Assembly (NCBI RefSeq): GCF_004028635.1
Contig: NZ_RQJW01000008.1
Location: 124,001-188,000, forward strand
Reading direction: 5' to 3'
From: Streptomyces cyaneus
Lineage (GTDB): Bacteria > Actinomycetota > Actinomycetes > Streptomycetales > Streptomycetaceae
DNA length: 64,000 nucleotides
The position numbers were made by a program, and so were the translations under genes. Position 1 is the stretch's first letter; each line of letters begins with the position of its first letter. Of this stretch, positions 31,836 through 40,599 are shown in pieces. Below the pieces are notes generated by a model. It did no database searches. It worked only from the letters and a program-made list of their open reading frames with translations, and was not told where the DNA came from.

Positions 31836-33662
31836 GTGTTCACCACCCGACCCACCCTCCAAGGCACCTTCGGCATGGTGTCCTCCACCCACTGGCTCGC
31901 CTCCCAGTCGGCGATGGCCGTGCTGGAGGGCGGCGGCAACGCGTACGACGCGGCCGTGGCGGGGGCGTTCGTGCTGCATGTCGTCGAGCCGCATCTCAAC
32001 GGGCCCGCCGGCGAGGTGCCGATCCTGCTCGCACCCGCGGGCGGTGAGGTGCGGGTGCTGTGCGGGCAGGGCGTCGCGCCGGCCGGGGCGACGGTCGCGC
32101 ACTACCGGGGACTCGGGCTGGAGCTCGTGCCGGGGACCGGGCCGCTCGCCGCCGCCGTGCCCGGGGCGTTCGACGCCTGGATGCTGCTGCTGCGGGACTA
32201 CGGGACCAGGACGCTCGCCGAGGTGCTCGAGTACGCCATCGGGTACGCCGAACACGGGCACGCGCCCGTGGAGCGCGTCGGGGAGACCGTCGAAACCGTA
32301 CGGGAGCTGTTCGAGACGGAGTGGACCTCGTCGGCCGAGGTGTATCTGCCGGGCGGGAAGGCACCCCGGCCCGGGGAGCTGCTGCGCAATCCCGCCCTCG
32401 CCGCCACCTGGAAGCGGCTGCTCGACGAGGTCGCCGGGGCCGGGGACCGGGTCGCGCAGATCGAGGCCGCACGGGAGGTGTGGCGCACCGGATTCATCGC
32501 CGAGGCCCTCGTACGGCAGGCCCAGCGGCCCACCCTGGACACCAGCGGCGAGCGGCACTCCGGCACGCTCACGGCCGCCGACCTCGCCGGCTGGTCCGCG
32601 ACCTACGAGACGCCGGCGACGTACGACTTCAACGGCTGGACCGTGTGCAAGGCCGGCCCCTGGAGCCAGGGCCCGGTCCTCCTCCAGCAGCTCGCGCTGC
32701 TCCCGCCCGAGCTGCCGCGGTACGGGTCCGCCGAGTACGTCCATCTGCTGATCGAGGGCTGCAAGCTGGCCATGGCCGACCGGGAGGCCTGGTACGGCGA
32801 CGCGGCCGAGGTACCGCTCGCCGAGCTGCTGTCGGAGCGGTACAACGCGGGCCGGCGGGAGCTGGTCGGCGACAAGGCCTCCCATGAGCTGCGGCCCGGG
32901 AGCCCGGGCGGACTCGCACCGCGGCTGTGCGCGCACGCGCGCGTGGTGGCCTCCGACGAGCCCGGCTTCGACGTCCTGGGCGCCGGTGAGCCGACCGTCG
33001 CCAAGCGCCCGACGTCCCCGGTGCCCGGCGAGCCCGACGTCGCCGCCGACGGGGGCACCCGTGGCGACACCTGCCACCTCGACGTCGTCGACCGCTGGGG
33101 CAACATGATCGCGGCCACTCCCAGCGGCGGCTGGCTGCAGTCCAACCCCGTCGTGCCCGAACTGGGCTTCCCGCTCGGCACCCGGCTGCAGATGACCTGG
33201 CTGGAGGAGGGTTTGCCGAACTCGCTCGCCCCGGGGCGGCGGCCGCGTACGACGCTCACGCCCTCGATCGCCCTGCGCGACGGCGTGCCCGTCATGGCCT
33301 TCGGCACGCCCGGCGGGGATCAGCAGGACCAGTGGCAGCTGCACTTCTTCCTCGCCGTCGTCCTGCGGGAGCGGGTCCGCGGCGGCCTCGACCTCCAGGG
33401 CGCGATCGATGCCCCGAACTGGCACAACGACAGCTTCCCGGGCTCCTTCTACCCGCGCGGGATGCGGCCGGGGAGCGTCACCGTGGAGTCACGGATGGAC
33501 GCCGAGGTGGTGGAGGAGCTGCGGCGGCGTGGTCATGACGTGACCGTCGGTGACGCCTGGTCGGAGGGACGGCTGTGCGCGGTCGCGAGGGATCCGGAGA
33601 CCGGCGTTCTGTCGGCGGCGGCGAATCCGCGGGGGATGCAGGGGTACGCGGTCGGACGCTGA
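31836..33662 (+). CDS. Cytoplasmic gamma-glutamyltransferase-family Ntn hydrolase
   Basis: A 608-residue member of the gamma-glutamyltransferase family that, unlike the ggt product at 5195, has no signal peptide. The large-subunit start (TRPTLQGTFGMVSSTHWLASQSAMAVLEGGGNAYDAAVAGAFVLHVVEPHLNGPAGEVPIL) and the processing-site region GGTRGDTCHLDVVDRWGNMIAATPSGGW are recognisable. The Thr of GDTCHLDVVD is the predicted nucleophile, with TTLTPSIALRDGVPVMAFGTPGGDQQDQWQ downstream. The active-site surroundings differ from true GGT (TCHLD in place of TTHLT), so the substrate is probably another gamma-glutamyl or amide compound. The GTG start has GTGAGGAG upstream. It is a single gene. Confidence 0.85.
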   Translation: MFTTRPTLQGTFGMVSSTHWLASQSAMAVLEGGGNAYDAAVAGAFVLHVVEPHLNGPAGEVPILLAPAGGEVRVLCGQGVAPAGATVAHYRGLGLELVPGTGPLAAAVPGAFDAWMLLLRDYGTRTLAEVLEYAIGYAEHGHAPVERVGETVETVRELFETEWTSSAEVYLPGGKAPRPGELLRNPALAATWKRLLDEVAGAGDRVAQIEAAREVWRTGFIAEALVRQAQRPTLDTSGERHSGTLTAADLAGWSATYETPATYDFNGWTVCKAGPWSQGPVLLQQLALLPPELPRYGSAEYVHLLIEGCKLAMADREAWYGDAAEVPLAELLSERYNAGRRELVGDKASHELRPGSPGGLAPRLCAHARVVASDEPGFDVLGAGEPTVAKRPTSPVPGEPDVAADGGTRGDTCHLDVVDRWGNMIAATPSGGWLQSNPVVPELGFPLGTRLQMTWLEEGLPNSLAPGRRPRTTLTPSIALRDGVPVMAFGTPGGDQQDQWQLHFFLAVVLRERVRGGLDLQGAIDAPNWHNDSFPGSFYPRGMRPGSVTVESRMDAEVVEELRRRGHDVTVGDAWSEGRLCAVARDPETGVLSAAANPRGMQGYAVGR

Positions 33663-33788
33663 GAGCTGGTCGCCGCCCCTGGAGTGGGCCTCTGACCTGC
33701 CCGTACCCGCCCCACGTGTTCACGCCGATGCCATCCGGCGGCCACCGGACGGGCGGGGATTGTCAGTGGGGCGTGTTCTTATTGACAC

Positions 33789-34634
33789 GTGATCGAAAAC
33801 AACGAAACCATCGACGAGTTTCTCGCACAGCACTCCGCCGACGTGGAAGAAGCGGTCCGCAAGGCGGCCGCGGCCGAGATCATGCCGCGCTTCCGGCAGC
33901 TCGCCTCGCACGAGGTCGACCAGAAGAGCGGACCGCACGACCTGGTGACCGACGCCGACCGGCTCGCCGAGCAGTACCTCACCGAGAAGCTCGGCGCGCT
34001 CCTGCCCGGCTCGGTCGTGGTCGGCGAGGAGGCGGTGCACGCCAACCCGGCGTCGTACGAAGCGCTCCAGGGCGACGCCCCGGTCTGGATCGTCGACCCC
34101 GTCGACGGCACCCGCCAGTTCGTGCACGGGGACTCCGGCTTCTGCACGCTGGTCGCGCTCGCACAGCGCGGCGTCCTGCTCGCCTCCTGGACCTACGCCC
34201 CTGCCCGCGACCAGCTGGCCATGGCGATACGGGGCCAGGGCGCCTTCCTCGACGGAGAGCGGCTGTACTCCGGCGCGCCGGAACCCGGCCGCGACCTGGA
34301 AATCGCCACGTCCCACCCCGACTACACGACCGACGAGCAGAAGCAGGCCCTGCTCGGCCTGTGGACCGAGGGTGTGCGGCCCCGCGCCTGCGGTTCCGCC
34401 GGACTGGAGTATCTCGCCGTCGCCCGGGGCGAGTTGGATGCGACCGTGTTCAGCTGGGAGGCCGCATGGGATCACGCGGCCGGCCTGCTCCTGGTAGAGG
34501 AGGCGGGCGGTGCCCACCTGACCCGCGCGGGCGAGCCCTTCCGCATCACCGGCGGCAATGTCCTGCCGTTCACGACGGCCCGTGACGCGGCCACGGCTCG
34601 CCGGGTGCGGGAACTGCTGTCGGGCGCAGCCTGA
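33789..34634 (+). CDS. Inositol monophosphatase-family phosphatase
   Basis: A 281-residue Mg-dependent phosphomonoesterase of the FIG/IMPase superfamily (SuhB/HisN/CysQ-like). Metal ligands are visible: DLVTDADRLAEQYL, VVVGEEAVH (Glu pair), WIVDPVDGTRQFVHG (the DPxDGT motif), and the C-terminal SWEAAWDHAAGLLLVEEAGG (W-D-HAAG). The substrate could be inositol phosphate, histidinol phosphate or PAP, and cannot be decided here. The GTG at 33789 lacks a Shine-Dalgarno, so the transcript may be leaderless. Its 3' end overlaps the convergent gene at 34570 by 65 bp, unusual in this window. Confidence 0.88.
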   Translation: MIENNETIDEFLAQHSADVEEAVRKAAAAEIMPRFRQLASHEVDQKSGPHDLVTDADRLAEQYLTEKLGALLPGSVVVGEEAVHANPASYEALQGDAPVWIVDPVDGTRQFVHGDSGFCTLVALAQRGVLLASWTYAPARDQLAMAIRGQGAFLDGERLYSGAPEPGRDLEIATSHPDYTTDEQKQALLGLWTEGVRPRACGSAGLEYLAVARGELDATVFSWEAAWDHAAGLLLVEEAGGAHLTRAGEPFRITGGNVLPFTTARDAATARRVRELLSGAA

Positions 34635-35172
34635 TCTGGGGGCGGCCCCCGCCGACGCGGAGGTCGACCACCTCGAACTCGGCGGGGGTACCCTCCGCGG
34701 GCCACTCGCACTCCGCCCGCAGCAGCACCAAGGCGTCCACGAAGCCGGCGGCGGGCAGACCGACGTCGACGAACACTCCCGTGAGACCGGGTCCCCAGGG
34801 CGAGACGGTGAACGTCCCGGTCAGGCGTGTCCCGACCGGCAGGGGACCGGTGTCGTGGCGGACGTCGCACTGGCGGAAGGACCGGGCCCGGCCCCACGCC
34901 ACATCGAACTCCCGCGGGTCGACCGACCGGGCACCCGGCGGCTCCACGACCGGTTCCCGCACCGGCACCCCGTACACGGTCTCGTACAGCCGCACGCCCC
35001 ACTCCCCGCACGCCTGCCGTGTCCGCGCCACCTCGACCGGTTCGGCGGCCACCACGGGCACGGAATCCGGCCCCCGGAAGGTGATCTGCCGCAACACCTG
35101 ACCGGCTTCCCCCAGCTCGAACCAGCGCCACAGATCGTCCTCGGGCACAGGGAATCGGAAGCGGCGCGTCAC
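34570..35172 (-). CDS. Conserved hypothetical protein
   Basis: A 200-residue soluble protein without signal peptide or membrane helix. It begins at GTG (35172) with VTRRFRFPVPEDDLWRWFELGEAGQVLRQITF, and contains beta-rich stretches (LYETVYGVPVREPVV, LTGTFTVSPWGPGLTGVFVDVGL, AEFEVVDLRVGGGRPQIRLRP). No known motif is recognisable. Codon usage (GC in third positions) supports coding. Its last 65 bp overlap the end of the phosphatase gene on the other strand. I cannot assign a function. Confidence 0.65.
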   Translation of the reverse strand: MTRRFRFPVPEDDLWRWFELGEAGQVLRQITFRGPDSVPVVAAEPVEVARTRQACGEWGVRLYETVYGVPVREPVVEPPGARSVDPREFDVAWGRARSFRQCDVRHDTGPLPVGTRLTGTFTVSPWGPGLTGVFVDVGLPAAGFVDALVLLRAECEWPAEGTPAEFEVVDLRVGGGRPQIRLRPTAVPAPGEPWPRHGPS

Positions 35173-35268
35173 CCGGCGGACTTTACCCGCGCCCCTGCGC
35201 TGTCAGTGGCCCGGCATATCCTGATCCTTCAAGGCCGTCGGCTGACGAAGGGGTCCGAGGTGCCGTCG

Positions 35269-36681
35269 ATGCTCGATGCGGTCGTGGTGGGTGCGGGGCC
35301 GAACGGACTGACCGCTGCAGTGGAGCTGGCCCGGCGCGGCTTCTCCGTGGCCGTGTTCGAGGCGCGTGACACCGTCGGCGGGGGTGCCCGCACGGAAGAG
35401 CTGACCCTGCCCGGCTTCCGGCACGACCCGTGCTCCGCCGCGCACCCCCTGGGCATCAACTCGCCCGTCTTCCGGACCATGCCGCTCGACCGCTACGGCC
35501 TTCAGTGGCTGCACGCCGAGCTGCCCATGGCGCACCCCTTCACCGACGGCACCGCCGCCGTGCTGTCCCGTTCCGTCGCCGAGACCGCCGCCTCCTTCGG
35601 CCCGCGCGACGCGGGGACGTACCGCAGGCTGGTCGAGCCGTTCCTGACCAAGTGGGACACCCTGGCCCGCGACTTCATGTCCCTGCCCCTCACCGCCCTG
35701 CCACGCGACCCGGTCACCCTCGCCCGGTTCGGCCTCGTCGGGCTGCCGCCGTCCACCTGGCTGATGCGCCGCTTCCGCGACGAGCGGGCCAAGGCCCTGT
35801 TCTCCGGCCTCGTCGCCCACGTCATGGCGCCGCTGGGTGGCTTCGCCACCGGAGCCATCGGCCTGGTCTTCGCCCTCGCCGCCCACGCCCGAGGCTGGCC
35901 CGTGGCCCGCGGCGGCTCCCAGTCCATCTCCGACGCCCTCACCGCGTATCTCAAGGATCTCGGCGGCGCCGTCCACACCGACTACGAGATCAAGCGGCTC
36001 GACGACCTGCCGCCCGCGCGCGCGTACGTCTTCGACACCTCGCCGACCGCGCTGGCCCGCATCGCCGGGCTCGGCCGGTACTACGAGGGCTACCGCTACG
36101 GCGCCGCCGCCTTCAAGATCGACTACGCACTGGACGGCCCGGTGCCGTGGACCGCGCCGGAGGCCCGGCGGGCCGGCACCGTGCAGATCGGCGGGGACAG
36201 CGCGGAGATCGGCGCCGCGCTGCGCGCCGCGTCCCGGGAGGGCCGGGCGCCCGACAAGCCGTTCATGATCACGGTGCAGCCCAGCGTCGTCGACCCCACC
36301 CGGGCTCCCGACGGCAAGCACGCCTTCTGGGCGTACGGGCATGTGCCGAACGGCTGGACCGGAGACCTCACGGACGCCATCGAGCGCCAACTGGAGCGCT
36401 TCGCCCCGGGGTTCCGCGACCGCGTCCTCGCCCGCGCCACGGCCGGCCCGGCCGAACTCGCCGCCCGCAACGCCAACTACGTCGGCGGAGACATCGCCTC
36501 CGGCGCGGCATCCGGACTCCAACTCCTGCTGCGCCCCAAGCTGTCGCTCTTCCCCTACACCACCCCGCACCCGGCGGTCTTCATCTGCTCGTCGGCCACC
36601 CCGCCCGGACCGGGCGTGCACGGCATGTCGGGGCACAACGCGGCCAAGGCGGTGTGGCGGCGGCTGCGCCAGGAGCCGTGA
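35269..36681 (+). CDS. Phytoene desaturase-like FAD-dependent oxidoreductase
   Basis: A 470-residue flavoprotein of the NAD(P)/FAD amine-oxidase/carotenoid desaturase group. The dinucleotide-binding motif opens the protein (LDAVVVGAGPNGLTAAVELARRGFSVAVFEARDTVGGGARTEEL), and the C-terminal FAD contact is FICSSATPPGPGVHGMSGHNAAKAVWR. FARGWPVARGGSQSISDALTAYLKDLGGAVHTDYEI is the second characteristic region. Nothing in the neighbourhood suggests a complete carotenoid pathway, so the substrate is open. The ebo cluster with its prenyltransferase begins 163 bp downstream. ATG at 35269 has GAGG eight bases upstream; a GTG nine bases earlier is also possible. The stop codon lies in a 16-bp tandem repeat. 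Confidence 0.85.
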   Translation: MLDAVVVGAGPNGLTAAVELARRGFSVAVFEARDTVGGGARTEELTLPGFRHDPCSAAHPLGINSPVFRTMPLDRYGLQWLHAELPMAHPFTDGTAAVLSRSVAETAASFGPRDAGTYRRLVEPFLTKWDTLARDFMSLPLTALPRDPVTLARFGLVGLPPSTWLMRRFRDERAKALFSGLVAHVMAPLGGFATGAIGLVFALAAHARGWPVARGGSQSISDALTAYLKDLGGAVHTDYEIKRLDDLPPARAYVFDTSPTALARIAGLGRYYEGYRYGAAAFKIDYALDGPVPWTAPEARRAGTVQIGGDSAEIGAALRAASREGRAPDKPFMITVQPSVVDPTRAPDGKHAFWAYGHVPNGWTGDLTDAIERQLERFAPGFRDRVLARATAGPAELAARNANYVGGDIASGAASGLQLLLRPKLSLFPYTTPHPAVFICSSATPPGPGVHGMSGHNAAKAVWRRLRQEP

Positions 36682-36714
36682 GCGCCGGGAGCCGTGAGTA
36701 CCGGGAGCCGTGAG
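36672..36714. repeat. 16-bp tandem repeat containing the stop codon
   Basis: GGAGCCGTGAG occurs at 36672, 36688 and 36704 (16-bp period). The first copy contains the TGA that ends the FAD oxidoreductase gene, so the stop junction appears to have been duplicated twice downstream. Confidence 0.7.
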
Positions 36715-36844
36715 GCTGCTCAAACGGTCCACGTTTACCGGTAGTTCGGGCCTCACGGTAAGAGAAATCTGTGTCTTCTTTGTCACTCCTCTTAACCGGG
36801 GGGTAGGCACCTGAATGGTCAACAGCCGCGAGTAAGGTGCGGCC

Positions 36845-38101
36845 ATGAAAGATCGGAAAGCGGTTGTCCGCTTCGGATCCCGGTCTGCCGTGCGCCTCAC
36901 CGACCTCGCCCTGCTCGTCAGAGCGCCGGCCGCGTTGAGTGTCCCCGGTGACGTGATGGCGGGAGCGGCCGCTGCTGGACGTCCGCTGGGCGCCCGTACC
37001 CTCGGAGTGATCGGTTCCTCCGTGTGCCTCTACTGGGCCGGCATGGCCCTCAACGACTACGCCGACGCGACGGTTGACTCCGTCGAGAGGCCGGAACGGC
37101 CTGTGCCCTCGGGGCGTGTTCCGCGCCGTGTGGCGCTTGCCGTGGCTGGGTCGCTGACCGTGGCGGGGATCGGTCTCGCCGCGGTCGCGGGGGGTCGGCG
37201 CAGTGTGGGCACCGCGCTTCCGTTGGCTGGGCTGGTCTGGGCGTACGACCTGAAGCTCAAGTCCACGCCGGTGGGTTCAGTCGCCATGGCGGGGGCCCGG
37301 GTTCTGGACGTGCTGGCCGGAGCGGTTGTGCCTGGGGTCGGTGCGGAGTCGGTCGGGGGTGCGCTGCGGCGTGCCGCGGTGCCTGCCGGGTTGGTCGGGG
37401 TGCATACCGGTACGTTGATGGCGCTCAGTCGGTATGAGATCGGCGGGGCGCCGGCGCGGGTTCCGGCTGCGACTCTTGCGGTGTCTGCGGCGACGGCGGT
37501 CGCGACGGCCGTTCCTGTCGCCCGAGCCGCCGCAGGAAGTGCCGCGAACGGTCGTCTGGCGTCTGCTGCGCCGTCGTGGCTGGTCGCGCAGTTCCCCGCG
37601 CCCCTTAGGGGCGTTGGCGGCACCGCTCCTTCGAAGAAGCTCGCCACCGCCATCACCGCGACCGCCCCGGTGAAGCTCGCCACCGCCATCACCGCGACCG
37701 CCCCGGTGAAGCTCGGCACCGCCCTCACCGCGACCGCCCCGGTGAAGCTCGGCACCGCCCTCACCGCGACCGCCCCGGTGAAGCTCGGCACCGGCCTCAC
37801 CGCGACCGGCCCGGCGAAGTTCCGCACCGCCCTCACCGCCACCTCCCCGGTGAAGATCCGCACCGCTGTCACCGTCGTCGGTGCTCTCGCCTACCTCGGT
37901 ACCTATGGGGCCGCTCAAGTCCGTGCCGTGCGGGAGCCGTCGGGGGAGAACGTGCGGCGGGCCGTAGGGGCCGGGATTCTTGGGCTGATGCCGCTGCAGG
38001 CGGCGTTGACGGCGCGTGGCGGGGCTGCGGGTGTTGCCGCGGCGCTCGGCGTCGTTCATCCCCTCGCGCGACGGCTGGCCCGGCGCATATCGCCCACCTG
38101 A
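36845..38101 (+). CDS. eboC: EboC-like UbiA-family prenyltransferase with an internal repeat insertion
   Basis: A 418-residue membrane protein of the UbiA prenyltransferase family, EboC branch. The two Asp-rich motifs are NDYADATVDSVERPERPVPSGR (~77-98) and the region YDLKLKSTPVGSVAMAGARVLDVLAG (~137-162), each ending a membrane helix. Unlike the ~300-residue norm it carries ~130 extra residues. These comprise a stretch reading LVAQFPAPLRGVGG (encoded by GC-rich palindromic DNA at 37580-37613), then six 12-residue repeats of the form KLATAITATAPV (residues ~265-336). The last helices (VTVVGALAYLGTYG; LGLMPLQAALTA) follow. The reading frame stays open. No ribosome binding site precedes the ATG. 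TAAGGT lies six bases upstream, so the transcript may be leaderless. It heads the ebo-type cluster. Confidence 0.8.
   Translation: MKDRKAVVRFGSRSAVRLTDLALLVRAPAALSVPGDVMAGAAAAGRPLGARTLGVIGSSVCLYWAGMALNDYADATVDSVERPERPVPSGRVPRRVALAVAGSLTVAGIGLAAVAGGRRSVGTALPLAGLVWAYDLKLKSTPVGSVAMAGARVLDVLAGAVVPGVGAESVGGALRRAAVPAGLVGVHTGTLMALSRYEIGGAPARVPAATLAVSAATAVATAVPVARAAAGSAANGRLASAAPSWLVAQFPAPLRGVGGTAPSKKLATAITATAPVKLATAITATAPVKLGTALTATAPVKLGTALTATAPVKLGTGLTATGPAKFRTALTATSPVKIRTAVTVVGALAYLGTYGAAQVRAVREPSGENVRRAVGAGILGLMPLQAALTARGGAAGVAAALGVVHPLARRLARRISPT
37580..37613. repeat. Dispersed Streptomyces-type GC-rich palindromic element inside eboC
   Basis: The stretch CTGGTCGCGCAGTTCCCC followed by GCGCCCCTTAGGGGCG contains the hairpin GCGCCCC-TTA-GGGGCG. 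From memory, this GCGCAGTTCCCCGCGCCCCT sequence recurs many times in intergenic regions of Streptomyces genomes. Here it is in frame within a coding sequence. The identification needs a genome-wide count. Confidence 0.5.
37637..37852 (+). repeat. 36-bp minisatellite, six units, within eboC
   Basis: Six consecutive 36-bp units begin at 37637, 37673, 37709, 37745, 37781 and 37817. Units 1-4 are nearly identical (KLATAITATAPV or KLGTALTATAPV). Units 5-6 are diverged (KLGTGLTATGPA, KFRTALTATSPV), and a partial unit follows. There are no unique spacers between units. Confidence 0.9.
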
Positions 38102-38136
38102 GACCCACCACACCCTCCGTGTGAGGAACCGGCACC

Positions 38137-38997
38137 ATGAGACCTCCCCCCACCGATCTCAAGTTCGGCTACGGCACCAACGGCTTCACCCAGCACCGGC
38201 TGACCGACGTCCTGGTCGTCCTCGCCGATCTCGGCTACGACGGTGTCGCCCTCACCCTCGACCACGGCCACCTCGACCCGTACGCCGACGACCTGCCCCG
38301 GCGCGTGACCGCCCTCGCCCGGCAACTGGCGCGGCACGGGCTGGACGTGACGGTGGAGACCGGCGCGCCGTACTTCCTCGACCCCTGGGGCAAGCACCTG
38401 CCCACGCTGATGTCGGACGGCTCCGAGCTCAGGGTCGACCTGCTGTGCCGCGCCCTGCGCATCGCGGCCGACCTCGGCTCGCCCACCGTTCATTTGTGCA
38501 GCGGCCCGGCGCCGGACGGGCTGCCGGAGCGGGACGTGTGGAAGCGGCTCGCGGCCGGGGTGGAGACCGTCCTGGAGACGGCGGAGAAGTACGGGGTGGC
38601 GCTGGCGTTCGAGCCGGAGCCGTACATGTTCGTCGACACGGTGGAGCGCTGCCTGCACCTCGCCCAACTGGTCGACGGGCACGAGCTGTTCGGAATCACC
38701 CTGGACATCGGCCATGCGCACTGCGTGGAGAAACGTTCCCTGCTCGACTGCGTGCGCCAGGCGGCGCCGCTCCTGCGCAACGTGCAGATCGAGGACATGC
38801 GGCGCGGCATACACCAGCACCTCGAATTCGGCGCCGGCGAGATCGACTTCCCGCCCGTACTGGCTGCCTTGCGTGACCTCGGGCACCGCGGTCTGGTCTC
38901 CGTCGAGATCCAGGGCGGCTCGCTCGACGCGCCCGACGTCGCCCGCCGCTCGATCGAGTTCCTGCGCGCGGCCGTACCGACCGCAGCGCGTCAGTAG
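38137..38997 (+). CDS. Sugar phosphate isomerase/epimerase-like TIM barrel
   Basis: A 286-residue protein of the AP endonuclease 2/xylose isomerase-like TIM barrel family. Visible: KFGYGTNGFTQHRLTDVLVVLADLGYDGVALTLDHGHLDPY (first strands), SPTVHLCSGP, VALAFEPEPYMFV (metal Glu), GITLDIGHAHC (Asp/His metal ligands), NVQIEDMRRGIHQHLEFGAGEIDFPPVLAAL and LVSVEIQGG (final Glu). All metal ligands of an active isomerase are present. It lies between eboC and eboA with short gaps and so belongs to the cluster, but it is additional to the larger TIM-barrel protein EboE at 40600. The true substrate is unknown. Confidence 0.85.
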   Translation: MRPPPTDLKFGYGTNGFTQHRLTDVLVVLADLGYDGVALTLDHGHLDPYADDLPRRVTALARQLARHGLDVTVETGAPYFLDPWGKHLPTLMSDGSELRVDLLCRALRIAADLGSPTVHLCSGPAPDGLPERDVWKRLAAGVETVLETAEKYGVALAFEPEPYMFVDTVERCLHLAQLVDGHELFGITLDIGHAHCVEKRSLLDCVRQAAPLLRNVQIEDMRRGIHQHLEFGAGEIDFPPVLAALRDLGHRGLVSVEIQGGSLDAPDVARRSIEFLRAAVPTAARQ

Positions 38998-39057
38998 ACA
39001 CCGCCCAGCCCTTCTTTCTGGCTCAACTCCTCCCACCTCTTCGGAAGTTGTTCCCCC

Positions 39058-39735
39058 ATGGCTGTTACGACCGCCTCCCTCTCCACTCCGCCGGACCCCC
39101 AACCCGGCCTGATCGCCGCACTGGACGACACGGCCCGTACCTGGCTGGAGGGCAGTGTCGCCGAGGTCGCCGCCGAACCCGCCGCCGTGCGGCGTCTGTT
39201 CCCCGCTGTCCGAAGGCGCTGCGGACACGGGCGCCTCGACTCCTACTGGACCGTCGACGAAGCCGCCCGGGCCGTCCTGCTCACTGCACTGCCCCTGCGC
39301 GGCCAGGCCCTCGCCGACGAGGTCACCCGCCTCCACCGCCACGGCGACCCTGCGGAACAACGCGCCGTCCTGCGCGCCCTGCCGCTGCTCGACCTGGGCG
39401 ACCTCGCCCTGGCCCTGGTACGGGAGACGCTGCGCGGCAACGACACCACCCTGATCGAGGCCGCCCTCGGCCCGTACGCCGCCGCGCACCTCCCGGACGC
39501 CGAGTACCGCCAGGCCGTACTGAAGTGCGTCTTCTACGAGATCCCGCTGGACCGCGTCACCGGCCTCGGCACCCGAGCAGACCGCGAACTGGCCCGTATG
39601 CTCGCCGACTTCGCCCATGAGCGGATCGTCGCGGGACGGGACGTACCCGAAGACATCCTGCCCGTCGTCCGCGCCTTCCCGGACGTCGTCGGCGGCCGAG
39701 CAGAACTTCAGCACGCACTCAAGGAAGAGGGCTGA
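39058..39735 (+). CDS. eboA: EboA-domain protein
   Basis: A 225-residue all-helical protein matching the EboA family, defined only by its conservation in ebo operons. The conserved pattern includes WTVDEAARAVLLTALPL, EQRAVLRALPLLDLGDLALALVRETLRGNDTTLIEAALG and the C-terminal QAVLKCVFYEIPLDRVTGLGTRADRELARMLADFAHERIVAGRDVPEDI. The repeated helical hairpins look HEAT-like. It is preceded by GGAAG and ends 2 bp before the GTG of eboB, so the genes are coupled. The biochemical role of EboA is not known. Confidence 0.85.
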   Translation: MAVTTASLSTPPDPQPGLIAALDDTARTWLEGSVAEVAAEPAAVRRLFPAVRRRCGHGRLDSYWTVDEAARAVLLTALPLRGQALADEVTRLHRHGDPAEQRAVLRALPLLDLGDLALALVRETLRGNDTTLIEAALGPYAAAHLPDAEYRQAVLKCVFYEIPLDRVTGLGTRADRELARMLADFAHERIVAGRDVPEDILPVVRAFPDVVGGRAELQHALKEEG

Positions 39736-39737
39736 CC

Positions 39738-40592
39738 GTGCGCATCTTCGACCCCCACATCCATATGACCTCCCGGACGACCGACGACTACGAGGCGATG
39801 TACGCCGCCGGGGTGCGTGCCGTCGTCGAGCCCGCCTTCTGGCTGGGCCAGCCCCGCACCTCGCCCGAGAGCTTCTACGACTACTTCGACGGGCTGCTGG
39901 GCTGGGAGCCGTACCGCGCCGCCCAGTTCGGCATCCAGCACTTCTGCACGATCGCGCTCAACCCGAAGGAGGCCAACGACCCCCGCTGCCTCCCGGTCCT
40001 CGACGAACTGGACCGCTATCTCGCCAAGGACCGGGTCGTCGCCGTCGGTGAGATCGGCTACGACTCGATGACCCCGGAGGAGGACGAGGCGCTCGCCCGT
40101 CAGCTCCAGCTCGCCATCGAGCACGAACTGCCCGCCCTCGTACACACCCCGCACCGCGACAAGGCGGCCGGTACCCGCCGCACCCTGGACGTCGTCCGGG
40201 AGTCGGGCATCGCCCCCGAACTGGTCGTCCTCGACCACCTCAACGAGCTCACCGTCGGCATGGTCCTCGACAGCGGCTGCTGGGCCGGGTTCTCGATCTA
40301 CCCGAAGACCAAGATGAGCGAGGACCGGATGGTCGAAATCCTCAAGGAGCACGGGACCGGGCGGGTGCTGGTCAACTCGGCCGCGGACTGGGGTCGTTCC
40401 GATCCGCTGAAGACCCGGAAGACCGCCGATGCCATGCTCGCCGCCGGGTTCGACGACGACGCCGTCGACGAGGTGCTGTGGCGCAACCCGGTCGCCTTCT
40501 ACGGCCAGAGCGGGCGGCTGGAGCTGGAGGAGCCCAAGCCCGACGAGGAGGCCACCTTCCGCGGCAACTCGATACGTCGCGGGGGAGCGTGA
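39738..40592 (+). CDS. eboB: EboB-like TatD-family metal-dependent hydrolase
   Basis: A 284-residue amidohydrolase-fold protein of the TatD group. The metal-binding FDPHIHMTSRTTDDYEAM (HxH) lies at the N-terminus. A Glu is present in VVAVGEIGYDSM, His in PALVHTPHRDKA and in LVVLDHLNELT, and the catalytic Asp in VLVNSAADWGRSDPL. In ebo operons this protein accompanies EboA and EboC. The reaction is not established and a phosphotriesterase/lactonase-like hydrolysis is only a guess. It starts with GTG two bases after the eboA stop and is followed 7 bp later by eboE. Confidence 0.87.
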   Translation: MRIFDPHIHMTSRTTDDYEAMYAAGVRAVVEPAFWLGQPRTSPESFYDYFDGLLGWEPYRAAQFGIQHFCTIALNPKEANDPRCLPVLDELDRYLAKDRVVAVGEIGYDSMTPEEDEALARQLQLAIEHELPALVHTPHRDKAAGTRRTLDVVRESGIAPELVVLDHLNELTVGMVLDSGCWAGFSIYPKTKMSEDRMVEILKEHGTGRVLVNSAADWGRSDPLKTRKTADAMLAAGFDDDAVDEVLWRNPVAFYGQSGRLELEEPKPDEEATFRGNSIRRGGA

Positions 40593-40599
40593 GCATCCC

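Noticed and set aside
37637..37852. Regular 36-bp repeats that could suggest a CRISPR array.
   Set aside because: The units are contiguous with no spacers, stay in one open frame and encode a 12-residue peptide repeat. No cas genes are near.
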